A stretch of 64,000 nt of DNA, taken from the NCBI GenBank assembly GCA_023413555.1, contig JAEZPG010000052.1, positions 97,992-161,991 of the forward strand, in the 5' to 3' direction. The first letter of the stretch is position 1; the number at the start of each line of letters is the position of its first letter. The notes beneath the pieces were generated by a model that was given only the letters and a program-made list of their open reading frames with translations, made no database searches and was not told where the DNA came from. Shown here piece after piece: positions 56,588-64,000 of this stretch. The stretch comes from Bacillota bacterium. GTDB taxonomy: Bacteria > Bacillota > Clostridia > Lachnospirales > Lachnospiraceae. Made by a program: the position numbers and the translations under genes.

Positions 56588-57370
56588 CTATTTCTGAAAT
56601 ATTACATCATTATGATACTGAATGAATTCTTTTCCGGGCAGAAACTTATCTGGGAGATAAATCTGTTTATAGTCATAGCTAATAAACCATTCCTTTGTCT
56701 TTTCATCCATTTCTGCATTCTTCAATGCATCCGAGACTATAATCTTATATTTAGAAGTAATTGTAATTAGTCCTCTATCAAATGCCTTATCATGGAGAGA
56801 ATTTAAGCATAACCCGTTGCTCGGATTTGTTCTCTCCGTTCTTTCATCACTAAATTTCCATGGTTTTATATGACTAGCTATCAATAGCTCAGGTTTGGAA
56901 AGCCCTGTAACACAACAACGATTTCCATACGAACTTAGCACCGATAATCTAAAAAAATACTGTCCAATGCGAGTTTTCATCACCCTCTCTCGGTATTCCC
57001 CTGGAGGAATCAACTCAATATCCTCGTCCGTAATCAGTTCTTGAACATCCCGACTTTGCATCTTGGCTTTGATTACCTGCGCTTGATAAGAAAGTTCTGT
57101 CCAATCGTTAGCAAATTCTGAATAAATAGTAGCATCAAGTTTACTACCATGAGCCATTGCAATAACATTTCGTTGCTGAAGTCTCGTATCAAAATGCGCC
57201 AAATTATGCATTTTTAAACCTACTGATCCTGGTGTCCTGCCAAGAAGATTAGCAAGTTCTATTATATTTGGATTTGATTGTCCTATTTTACCAAATGGAG
57301 TTCTACAATATAGATCAAATGCTAATATGGTTTCCTCTCGACTCCATTTTACACCATTTCTATTTTTCAT
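56588..57370 (-). CDS. HNH endonuclease
   Basis: A 260-residue protein. The N-terminus (WSREETILAFDLYCRTPFG then KIGQSNPNIIELANLLGRTPGS) is a helix-turn-helix-like region seen in HNH restriction enzymes. The HNH core is CCVTG...LIASHIKPW...NPSNGLCLNSLHDKAFDRG, with the His of SHI and the N and H of LNSLHDKAFD. GAGGG precedes the ATG. Last gene of the ATPase cluster, 24 bp after the DUF6339-like gene, so it is the likely effector nuclease. A solitary type IV-like role is the alternative. Confidence 0.85.
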   Translation of the reverse strand: MKNRNGVKWSREETILAFDLYCRTPFGKIGQSNPNIIELANLLGRTPGSVGLKMHNLAHFDTRLQQRNVIAMAHGSKLDATIYSEFANDWTELSYQAQVIKAKMQSRDVQELITDEDIELIPPGEYRERVMKTRIGQYFFRLSVLSSYGNRCCVTGLSKPELLIASHIKPWKFSDERTERTNPSNGLCLNSLHDKAFDRGLITITSKYKIIVSDALKNAEMDEKTKEWFISYDYKQIYLPDKFLPGKEFIQYHNDVIFQK

Positions 57371-57394
57371 AGCTAGGTACCCTCTTTTCTAGAG

Positions 57395-58390
57395 TCATTT
57401 AATCTCCGATATTATCCATATATCCTTTCTGATTTTAAAAGTATCGCCAACTGTTAATCCTATCAAATCTGGCTTGGTTTGAAATTGATTTTTACTCACA
57501 GCAATTATTATAGATTTCTTTTTCTTTTTACAAATTGCCTTAATTTTGCTAGACTTTTTGACTATCTTCTTTCCGACTGTAGTTTCTTCCATTTTTGATT
57601 GAGCTTCTTCTTTGGACTTATTAGCCATTTCAATAATGACACTATTAAGAATTTCCTTTGCAAGTTTAAGCGCAGAATCCTTAGATAGAGAATCCAAAAT
57701 AATAACACCACCAGCCTGATTTAATCTAAGAAAATACTTTCTAATTATGGGACGTTTTAAATCTCCATAATCTTTTAATACTCTTAAGGCTGCTAACAGC
57801 AATTTCTTATTTCTTGCCAGTGCTCTTTCTGTAGATACCGCAAATATATCCTGTTTGCTCAAGAAATACTCTGTTAACTCATATGGATTATCTGTTGTAT
57901 CTTCATCATAGGTCAAATATGCACTCCAATATAATCTCGCAATTCCTTGACGAACAAAGGCTTTACCTTTTGATGCTTTATAAAAATATCTTGCCCCGAT
58001 ACGAGATGCTAATTTATCTTTTTCTCCAACTAAGTCATCATCATCGTCATCTGAAGATGCATCAATAGCCCATCTCACACGCATATAATCCCAATACACA
58101 TTATGTGCAAGATATGCCCATAATCTCAGGTCACTTGCTTGCACTGGATTTAGCTTTTCTTTGAACGCTTCATATATTTTAACAGCATTTTCGTAATCGG
58201 TCTTGGAATCACCTATTGTTAATTCAATATCTGGAACCATTATCCCAGTATTAAAATAATAGTTACTAATTCCTTTATTCTCAAAGTATTCATCAATCCA
58301 TTTATCTTTTAAGTTATAAAGAGCAACATTGTTTGAAATTTCTGCTGTCAGCATATCAAGTGCATCATTTTTCATAAAATTCAATATCAT
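57395..58390 (-). CDS. DUF6339-like protein
   Basis: A 331-residue protein with QASDLRLWAYLAHNVYWDYM then RVRW (about 92-116), which I recall as the DUF6339 hallmark. A helical middle with KAFVRQGIARLYWSAYLTYD follows, then a very Lys-rich segment (residues 255-300) and a short beta-rich tail. Function is unknown. It is encoded between the 288-residue protein and the HNH nuclease with gaps of 22 and 24 bp. GGAGG lies seven bases before the ATG. The Lys-rich part may bind DNA. Confidence 0.6.
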   Translation of the reverse strand: MILNFMKNDALDMLTAEISNNVALYNLKDKWIDEYFENKGISNYYFNTGIMVPDIELTIGDSKTDYENAVKIYEAFKEKLNPVQASDLRLWAYLAHNVYWDYMRVRWAIDASSDDDDDDLVGEKDKLASRIGARYFYKASKGKAFVRQGIARLYWSAYLTYDEDTTDNPYELTEYFLSKQDIFAVSTERALARNKKLLLAALRVLKDYGDLKRPIIRKYFLRLNQAGGVIILDSLSKDSALKLAKEILNSVIIEMANKSKEEAQSKMEETTVGKKIVKKSSKIKAICKKKKKSIIIAVSKNQFQTKPDLIGLTVGDTFKIRKDIWIISEIK

Positions 58391-58412
58391 AGAATGCCTC
58401 CTGCCTCTACGG

Positions 58413-59279
58413 CTATTGTTTTGCTACTTTACCCAACAAATCCAATGATTGAGCAGAATTGTCATTAAGCAATAACTGCGCTGTTTTTATCGGATCACTA
58501 AGTAGCTTATTAAATGTACTTATTTCACCATTTGCAACTTTTTCAATAAGAAAATGCAATGTTTTATACCATGCGTACTGAGACAATGTTCCTCCTCCAT
58601 TATGTAATTCATCTTGCGCAATTTCTGAAATTGCTTGGACAATCGTTGGAACAACATAAATTGCATTTAACAACGGTATTTTCCATGGCTCATACTCACC
58701 AATTAAGTTATACTTTTCATATTGTTTTTTAGGCAAATGAATTTGTATTGTTGTATATTCCCATTCACAAAACATAACAGAACAGCTTTCATCATTTACA
58801 AAATGAACTATCGGATCCCCTTTTTTTATAATATCATTCTTGTATATTGCATCAAATTTCTGCCTTTCTCCAATTCCTACAACCTCACCTTTATGTAAGC
58901 TAAATAATATTCCTTGAAAATCTTCTGAGAAGTCTTCATTTGAAAAGCTATCTATATCCTCCAATGCAACTATACAGGGGCACATATCCACACGCTCATG
59001 AACTTCGCTTGATGGAATAAAAATCATCTGTGATGCTGAATCACTTACTTTAATCTCTCGAAACCAAGTTGAAATACATTGAATCTGTATCGCATATGCT
59101 ATAATTCTGTGTTCAATCAAAGCTTCTATTTCTTCGTTGTTCACGCTATAATTAATATTCAACGTAAATCCATTGCTCTCATTTGTTTTTTTGATATCCG
59201 TTGTAAAAACACTTGTTTTATAATCAATAGCCTCTTCTCGTAATATCGGATACGGATAATTCATATCACTATTTAGCAT
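58413..59279 (-). CDS. Unknown 288-residue protein of the GHKL cluster
   Basis: I do not recognise this family. It starts MLNSDMNYPYPILREEAIDY, with a beta-rich first half (about 20-200) and a helical second half (about 205-288). GGAGG lies nine bases before the ATG at 59279, and its start overlaps the end of the ATPase gene by 11 bases, so the two proteins are probably made in fixed ratio and may form a complex. Confidence 0.7.
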   Translation of the reverse strand: MLNSDMNYPYPILREEAIDYKTSVFTTDIKKTNESNGFTLNINYSVNNEEIEALIEHRIIAYAIQIQCISTWFREIKVSDSASQMIFIPSSEVHERVDMCPCIVALEDIDSFSNEDFSEDFQGILFSLHKGEVVGIGERQKFDAIYKNDIIKKGDPIVHFVNDESCSVMFCEWEYTTIQIHLPKKQYEKYNLIGEYEPWKIPLLNAIYVVPTIVQAISEIAQDELHNGGGTLSQYAWYKTLHFLIEKVANGEISTFNKLLSDPIKTAQLLLNDNSAQSLDLLGKVAKQ

Positions 59280-61329
59280 ATACAGTCACCTCCAAAGGAC
59301 ATCTCTTTGCATTGCGTAGCTCCACTACAAGGATAACTTTTTTTCCCTTTTCTACATGTGGTATTTTTATAAACTCTTTATATAATTCCAAAACATTGTC
59401 TTCATATTTTGCAGTTTTTACTTCTGCATTTCTTTTGTCCTCGTCATCCGAGCCAATTCTCAGACGAACAAATACATCTGTCACAGTTTGCTTTGGTATA
59501 AAAGCTACTCTGTATGTATTGCTTGTTCTGACATAAGGCGTCCTAATGCCAGATATTTCCACTCCATGTAAAACTGTTTTACTTGACTCCCTTACCTTCT
59601 TCTGGTCTTTTTCCCCTGGTAAAGAGTCTAGACCATTTGGATCTGGTTGCGGATTTGGAGATGGCTTAGGGCCTGGAAAAGGACCAGGATGCGGTCCTGG
59701 AAATGGTGGATGCGGTGGTCTAATTTCCTCTTCATCCTGTACCCCTGCCGCCAATTCTTCTAAAGCTTCGCCCGGTACGACAATATCTACCGGTGTTGTT
59801 GTGTTAGGTCTTTTAGGAACAATAGTAACATCTGATGTTTTAGGACTGTTAACTTTTTTATTTACTGGTACTATATCAACTGGTAATGGCTCAAATAATG
59901 AATATGCATATTCCTCTTGCTCTTCTGCACCGTCACATTCCTGATTTGGCAATAAGTCACTTAGTCCAAATGCTCCTGTCTCTTCTGTTTCAATCTCTGG
60001 CATTTCACTTTTTACTTTTTCAAGAATCCACATATGTATAGCCCTTAGTACCTTCTCCGCTTCACTCTTGTTATCCTCATATTCGTCTTTGCTCCATGTG
60101 TCATGCGCTTGATTCTCACATTTTCTAAGGAAACTATTTATATTATCTCTAGGATCGTCTGATTTGCTTCCCTCTCCTGTTGCGATAAAAATACCATGGA
60201 AATATGCTCCAATGCGAAACGACGTATCTTCCTGAATCTTCATTCCTGCTGTTCTCATTTGCAAAATTCGTTTCTCCGAAAAATCAGGATTAACAAGTAA
60301 ATAAAGTTCAACATTACCTTTATTTCTAAACTTTTCGATAAAGTGTTTTGTCTTTCCGGATGTGTCATTTAGTATTTGCCAGAAAATAGGTACACTAAAA
60401 CTTATATCATATGATTTGCAATAACCTTCATATTCGCTAATCATATCTGACAAATTACTTTGCCTTATATCAATACGATTATTCCCGTCAATTACAGAAA
60501 CTTCCAAGTCACCTTTAAAAATAGTATAGAAAAAATACTCCAACACACTTACAGTAATCTGCTGCATCCAGTCTTTATCTTCCTTGAATCCTAATACAAA
60601 TACATCTGTTCCATATTCCGTTCTTTTAAAAGTTTCAGGAATATCATTAATATCATAAATTGCTTTACAATCCTCATTTTCAACCAAACCAAAGAGTCCA
60701 ACATTCTGTTTCAATTTTGTATCTGTATCTCTGAATGTGGTTAAAATAGTTTTTCCTTGTAATGCAAATTCATTATCCTTATTATATGTAGAATATACGA
60801 TAGTTCTTAATGATGAAAAATTAAATGGAGCAAATTTTCCAACACCAAAGGCTCCGCTCTGGCCATTTCCTTTGTTGGTCGCACTTATTTCTCGCACTAA
60901 TCCAGTCCAATTACTTCCCTTTTCTTTCTTTGCACCAATCAAGCCAATAGTGTTGTAGTCACTAATCTTAAGAACTGGAACTAGAACATCTTCATCAAGT
61001 AAATCCTCTGAAGCTTTCTTTAACAATCCCATTTTCACACCATCATCACCCTCGTGATAATAGTCGTAGCATTTCTTTATTACGTCCGATAACCGACTAG
61101 CTCCTGGAATTTCAGATTTTGGAATTCTTATCACTTCAAAACAAGCTCGTGCTGGTCCGTCAACACTACTATCCTTTGCATCTATTACATTCTGAAGTAT
61201 CTCTTTTGCCAAACCAATATAGGGCTGTTTCTTAAATATACCTATACCTGCGTTATTAACACCAACTTTATCTCCTGTTCCTAAATGGCTAAAACACCAC
61301 ACATATTTTTCATTCCATTTTTCTTCCAT
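59269..61329 (-). CDS. GHKL-type (MutL/MORC-like) ATPase
   Basis: A 686-residue protein with a Bergerat ATP fold: N-box AKEILQNVIDAKDSS (41-55), G1 LKISDYNTIGLIG with Asp 124, and G2 GNGQSGAFGVGKFAPF (155-170). A transducer-like region follows, then an acidic linker, a Pro/Gly-rich hinge (538-566) and a C-terminal beta-rich domain of 120 residues. GHKL ATPases of restriction-linked MutL/MORC type dimerise on ATP binding to clamp DNA. GGAGAGG precedes the ATG. It is coupled to the 288-residue gene. Partner choice is inference from the operon. Confidence 0.8.
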   Translation of the reverse strand: MEEKWNEKYVWCFSHLGTGDKVGVNNAGIGIFKKQPYIGLAKEILQNVIDAKDSSVDGPARACFEVIRIPKSEIPGASRLSDVIKKCYDYYHEGDDGVKMGLLKKASEDLLDEDVLVPVLKISDYNTIGLIGAKKEKGSNWTGLVREISATNKGNGQSGAFGVGKFAPFNFSSLRTIVYSTYNKDNEFALQGKTILTTFRDTDTKLKQNVGLFGLVENEDCKAIYDINDIPETFKRTEYGTDVFVLGFKEDKDWMQQITVSVLEYFFYTIFKGDLEVSVIDGNNRIDIRQSNLSDMISEYEGYCKSYDISFSVPIFWQILNDTSGKTKHFIEKFRNKGNVELYLLVNPDFSEKRILQMRTAGMKIQEDTSFRIGAYFHGIFIATGEGSKSDDPRDNINSFLRKCENQAHDTWSKDEYEDNKSEAEKVLRAIHMWILEKVKSEMPEIETEETGAFGLSDLLPNQECDGAEEQEEYAYSLFEPLPVDIVPVNKKVNSPKTSDVTIVPKRPNTTTPVDIVVPGEALEELAAGVQDEEEIRPPHPPFPGPHPGPFPGPKPSPNPQPDPNGLDSLPGEKDQKKVRESSKTVLHGVEISGIRTPYVRTSNTYRVAFIPKQTVTDVFVRLRIGSDDEDKRNAEVKTAKYEDNVLELYKEFIKIPHVEKGKKVILVVELRNAKRCPLEVTVYAK
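59660..59750. repeat. Pro/Gly-rich coding low-complexity tract
   Basis: The tract encodes repeated PxPG and PNP units in the GHKL ATPase and gives a spurious long frame on the other strand. It probably forms a stiff, extended hinge. Confidence 0.7.
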
Positions 61330-61347
61330 AAGTTAGCCTCTCCTTTA

Positions 61348-61578
61348 TTAATCAAGTGTGAATTTGCTACTATTTTGGCTATCCTGTTTGTTATATCTTT
61401 TCTTTGCCTCATCAAGTTCAGCCTGAATTGCACTAAAAATCTTGTTCACATCCTTTTGAGAATAGTCATACAAACTTTGATTAGAGCAGTTACCCAGCAA
61501 CTGAATCATGTTTATTATCTTATTTGTTCTAGCTTCTGCTATTCTTACAAATTTATCACGTTTAGATTCCTCTCTCAT
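61348..61578 (-). CDS. Small helical protein, 76 residues
   Basis: A polar helical protein, RDKFVRIAEARTNKIINMIQ at the start, then LLGNCSNQSLYDYSQKDVNKIF. The pattern of a small protein with LGN..N...Y.Y....V..IF recurs near methyltransferase and mobile-element genes in Firmicutes, from memory, with no known role. It begins after the methyltransferase terminator and leads the ATPase operon, ending 18 bp before the ATPase start. Confidence 0.7.
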   Translation of the reverse strand: MREESKRDKFVRIAEARTNKIINMIQLLGNCSNQSLYDYSQKDVNKIFSAIQAELDEAKKRYNKQDSQNSSKFTLD

Positions 61579-61823
61579 GATGCACCTCCGAATATTATTT
61601 GAAAATTATTTATGTATATATTAACTCTACTTTAATATAATTGTCAACTATTTCAGTATTATTTTTCGTATAATTTTCTTATAGGCTATTTATTACAAAA
61701 ATACTATGAATATTTATTTCTGATTATACAAAACTTATACAATATAATTTGTTCAATTAAATCATATTTCTTTGATAATCTGATTTCCAATTTTAAATTA
61801 TATTGATATTATTTTCAAAATAA

Positions 61824-61851
61824 TAAGCACAGGGCATTCGCTCTGTGCTTA
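61824..61851 (-). terminator. Perfect hairpin after the long methyltransferase gene
   Basis: TAAGCACAG and CTGTGCTTA are perfect complements, the stem extended by GGC/GCT-type pairs around the loop, followed by AT-rich bases. It lies six bases after the stop codon, so the methyltransferase and the ATPase operon are separate units. The rest of 61579-61823 has no gene and should hold the ATPase operon promoter. Confidence 0.65.
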
Positions 61852-61856
61852 CAATT

Positions 61857-63419
61857 TTATATATATTCAAGTAGTTTTTCTGCTATCCCTTTTGCCATCA
61901 ACGGTGGTACTGCATTTCCTACCTGCTGATATTGGGAATCTTTTGTTCCCTTAAAAATAAACTTATCAGGAAATGACTGTAATCTTGCTGCTTCTCTAAC
62001 ACTTATAGCTCGGCTAAGTATCGGATGAATCCACATTGATTTTCTTACATTAATTACAGTTCCACTTGGTTTTGATATATCCAATTTTAAGTAAATACTA
62101 TTCTGTGTTCGTCCCGGATCAGCATAATTATCTTTTAGCTTTTCAGACAACTTATGAAAATTTTCCCCTTGTTCAAGTGCATTAAATCTTTCTTGTGCCT
62201 TTGCCCTCGTTGCTGGAATTAGATGATTATTAACTCCACTCGATCCAGTTCTCATCAATCTCGCATAATCTGATATATTCTCCTGATTCATGTATGGTAT
62301 TTCATGTGCCGAATTAACATTTACAGTTGTTTCATATCCCATAAGATCACATATTGCCTGTCCAACATTAACAACAGGAAGATTCTGATTTTCTGGCATT
62401 ACTATTCTTTCCTGATTCATTATATCAGCTCGGACTCCTAAAACAATATATCTTTTTCGTTCTTGTGGAACTCCAAACCATAGTGAGTTAACAACCCCGC
62501 TATTTATAATATAATCTGAACCCAATACTTTTTTAACATAATCTATTACAGAATATGACTGTACCTTAGCAACAATAGCACCTGTGGTAACATTTTTATA
62601 CAATTTGAAAATTATCTCATTATTAATCAACTCGGCCTTTAATCGAAAACTCTTTTGAAACTTTATGAATCTACCAAGGTCTTCAAATAGTTCATTCAAC
62701 TCGCTACTATTGACCTTATTGGAAACGGCTTTCAATATTTGATATCCATCCGGATGTTCCTTGTAGTATTTATCAATTTCCCTTTTAATTAAACACGAAT
62801 TTTTATTTATATATTTAGGTAATCTTTCTTTATTATTTCTATTTTTATAAAGAACATTTATCAATTGAAATAATTCATCACTTACCCTATAACTATTATC
62901 ATCTTTACTCGCCAATAAATCCATTACATTAAAAGATTCATAATTTCCTTCAGCTAGAACAAGTTCATCATCACGCATTTCTATACCTAAAGACTCAACT
63001 ATATCATGATCTTTATATGAATCATAAAATCGATGAGTATCTGATGATAGCATGCTAACATTCTCCATCACAAATGCCTTAGGACGAATTTCTTTGATTG
63101 CTCTGAAATATTCTTTTACCAAAGAGTTGTTCATATTAATAATATGATTTTTCTGTCTGTTCGCATTTGAAAATCCCTGACAAGGTGGCCCACCAATAAC
63201 AACATCTATTCCTCCTAACTTTTTTTCCAACCCTTTAAAATCATAGCCTCTTACATCCTTAATCATTTCTATAGTAGATTGACCTTTGTGATTTTCTATA
63301 TACGTTTTTCTTGCATTCTTATTATTTTCTGCTGCTGCAACAATAAGAAATTGATTGGTTAATTCAAATCCATAACTCAATCCGCCTGCTCCGGCGAACA
63401 GATCAACTGTCTTAAACAT
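61857..63419 (-). CDS. DNA cytosine-5 methyltransferase, long form with internal insertion
   Basis: A 520-residue C5 methyltransferase: motif I DLFAGAGGLSYGFEL (6-20), motif IV GGPPCQGFSNANR with catalytic Cys 80, motif VI ENV 119-121, motif VIII QERKRY 319-324, motif IX REAARLQSFPDKF and motif X QVGNAVPPLMA. The distance from ENV to motif VIII is about 200 residues instead of the usual 40-50, so an extra domain of about 150 residues sits there. It probably protects host DNA against the GHKL/HNH cluster. Its ATG lies one base after the XRE stop. Confidence 0.92.
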   Translation of the reverse strand: MFKTVDLFAGAGGLSYGFELTNQFLIVAAAENNKNARKTYIENHKGQSTIEMIKDVRGYDFKGLEKKLGGIDVVIGGPPCQGFSNANRQKNHIINMNNSLVKEYFRAIKEIRPKAFVMENVSMLSSDTHRFYDSYKDHDIVESLGIEMRDDELVLAEGNYESFNVMDLLASKDDNSYRVSDELFQLINVLYKNRNNKERLPKYINKNSCLIKREIDKYYKEHPDGYQILKAVSNKVNSSELNELFEDLGRFIKFQKSFRLKAELINNEIIFKLYKNVTTGAIVAKVQSYSVIDYVKKVLGSDYIINSGVVNSLWFGVPQERKRYIVLGVRADIMNQERIVMPENQNLPVVNVGQAICDLMGYETTVNVNSAHEIPYMNQENISDYARLMRTGSSGVNNHLIPATRAKAQERFNALEQGENFHKLSEKLKDNYADPGRTQNSIYLKLDISKPSGTVINVRKSMWIHPILSRAISVREAARLQSFPDKFIFKGTKDSQYQQVGNAVPPLMAKGIAEKLLEYI

Positions 63420-63420
63420 A

Positions 63421-63777
63421 CTATTTCATTCCCTCCGCATATGTTCTTAATTTAATTAATGACTTCTCATCCATTTCCCTTTGAACGAGAATTTCAAGAA
63501 GCTTATATACACCGTCATGTTCAGCTATATAATCAGTCATATGAGGTGGAAGCATTCCTCTCGCTTTAGCTGCCTGAATCTGTAAATCTACATATTCATC
63601 CTGTGATAGCGACAAACAATCAGCTATTATTTGTAAATCGTCATTTGAAAACGGTCCATTCTTGCTAGTTTCAACGCCACTAATAAGCATAGTGGATTTT
63701 CCAATAGCCTTAGCAATTGTTCTTTGAGTAATCTGTTTTGATTTTCTCAATTCTCTAAAATATACCCCAAATATCAT
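63421..63777 (-). CDS. XRE-family regulator, controller-like
   Basis: A 118-residue protein with an N-terminal helix-turn-helix: FRELRKSKQITQRTIAKAIG then KSTMLISGVETSKNGPFSND. The C-terminal half is helical. It is translated directly before the methyltransferase, as controller proteins of restriction-modification systems often are. GAGGT precedes the ATG. An inverted repeat lies nine bases upstream of its ribosome site and may be its operator. Confidence 0.82.
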   Translation of the reverse strand: MIFGVYFRELRKSKQITQRTIAKAIGKSTMLISGVETSKNGPFSNDDLQIIADCLSLSQDEYVDLQIQAAKARGMLPPHMTDYIAEHDGVYKLLEILVQREMDEKSLIKLRTYAEGMK

Positions 63778-63788
63778 CCCATTACCTC

Positions 63789-63812
63789 TAAATAAATAAA
63801 TTTACTTATTTA
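63789..63812. promoter_or_regulatory. Inverted repeat before the XRE gene, possible operator
   Basis: TAAATAAATAAA (63789-63800) and TTTACTTATTTA (63801-63812) are complementary except for one pair, giving a 24-bp palindrome immediately upstream of the XRE ribosome site. Low complexity makes chance possible. Confidence 0.4.
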
Positions 63813-63990
63813 AATATAACACCATAAAAAAAAAATGCAATAGCATATTGTTGCATTTACAACTCCTTCAAATAAACGGTTCTATAATAAATGTTGGGGT
63901 GTTGTAATGACACTCTGACATTTTTCTTTTATAATAATAAAAAACCTCCCAGTGCCAGTCTACCAAAACAAATCACTAGGAGGTGCATAA

Positions 63991-64000
63991 ATGCAACCTA
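63991..64000 (+). CDS. Start of an unidentified plus-strand gene (partial)
   Basis: AGGAGGTG lies six bases before an ATG at 63991, followed by CAACCTA at the window edge (MQP). A complementary pair, CCTCCCAGTG and CACTAGGAGG, flanks the ribosome site. The gene is cut; its product cannot be named, though a transposase is possible in this setting. Confidence 0.4.

Noticed and set aside
59546..59944. A long Gly-rich frame on the plus strand
   Set aside because: It is the antisense reading of the Pro-rich hinge and linker of the GHKL ATPase and has no ribosome site.
1..64000. CRISPR array
   Set aside because: No regularly spaced 25-40 bp repeats were seen; the repeats found are coding, attachment-like or regulatory.

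Overview
The window is AT-rich DNA with strong Shine-Dalgarno sites, Gram-positive type two-component and ABC systems, sortless exported proteins and an iron-only hydrogenase-like protein. This fits an anaerobic Firmicute, most likely a Lachnospiraceae/Clostridia chromosome; that placement is inference from gene families. No rRNA, tRNA or CRISPR array was seen.

Positions 1-38.8 kb are chromosomal backbone, nearly all on the minus strand: the start of topB, ABC exporters, a DUF2383-like protein, serS, asnB, a lipoprotein with a sensor kinase/regulator pair, carB behind an ArgR-like operator, a CPBP protease, a MATE pump, a GLUG-repeat protein, an AgcS symporter, a 1260-residue exported protein, ung, a staygreen-family protein, a polar amino acid ABC importer, a cytidylate-kinase-like protein, an EamA permease, an NlpC/P60 enzyme and an orphan [FeFe]-hydrogenase-like protein. 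A plus-strand ABC/two-component operon (34.0-38.3 kb) ends against a low-molecular-weight tyrosine phosphatase gene.

Positions 38.8-48.3 kb are remains of integrative conjugative elements. The first part has a truncated VirD4-type coupling protein, PcfB, a DUF6017-like helix-turn-helix protein, ParB and ParA. The second part has Tn916-type Int and Xis, a RepA-N-like protein and a DnaC-like loader. Three genes of the second part are broken: int by a 53-bp insertion, dnaC by one base, and a 375-codon gene by an in-frame TGA. A 32-bp direct repeat of the start of the phosphatase gene lies at 38.75 and 43.84 kb and looks like an attachment-site pair.

Positions 48.5-63.8 kb are a defence island. 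It holds (i) a P-loop ATPase with zinc finger and winged helix next to the relic end of a C5 methyltransferase; (ii) an IS3-family element inserted in an IS30 remnant; (iii) a convergent C5 methyltransferase and Sau3AI/MutH-type endonuclease; and (iv) a multi-gene cluster of an XRE regulator, a long C5 methyltransferase, a small helical protein, a GHKL (MutL/MORC-like) ATPase with a proline-rich hinge, an unknown 288-residue protein, a DUF6339-like protein and an HNH nuclease. Cluster (iv) is the best candidate for a poorly described system: the methyltransferase would mark self DNA and the ATPase, unknown proteins and HNH nuclease would act on unmarked DNA. The window ends at the first codons of a plus-strand gene.
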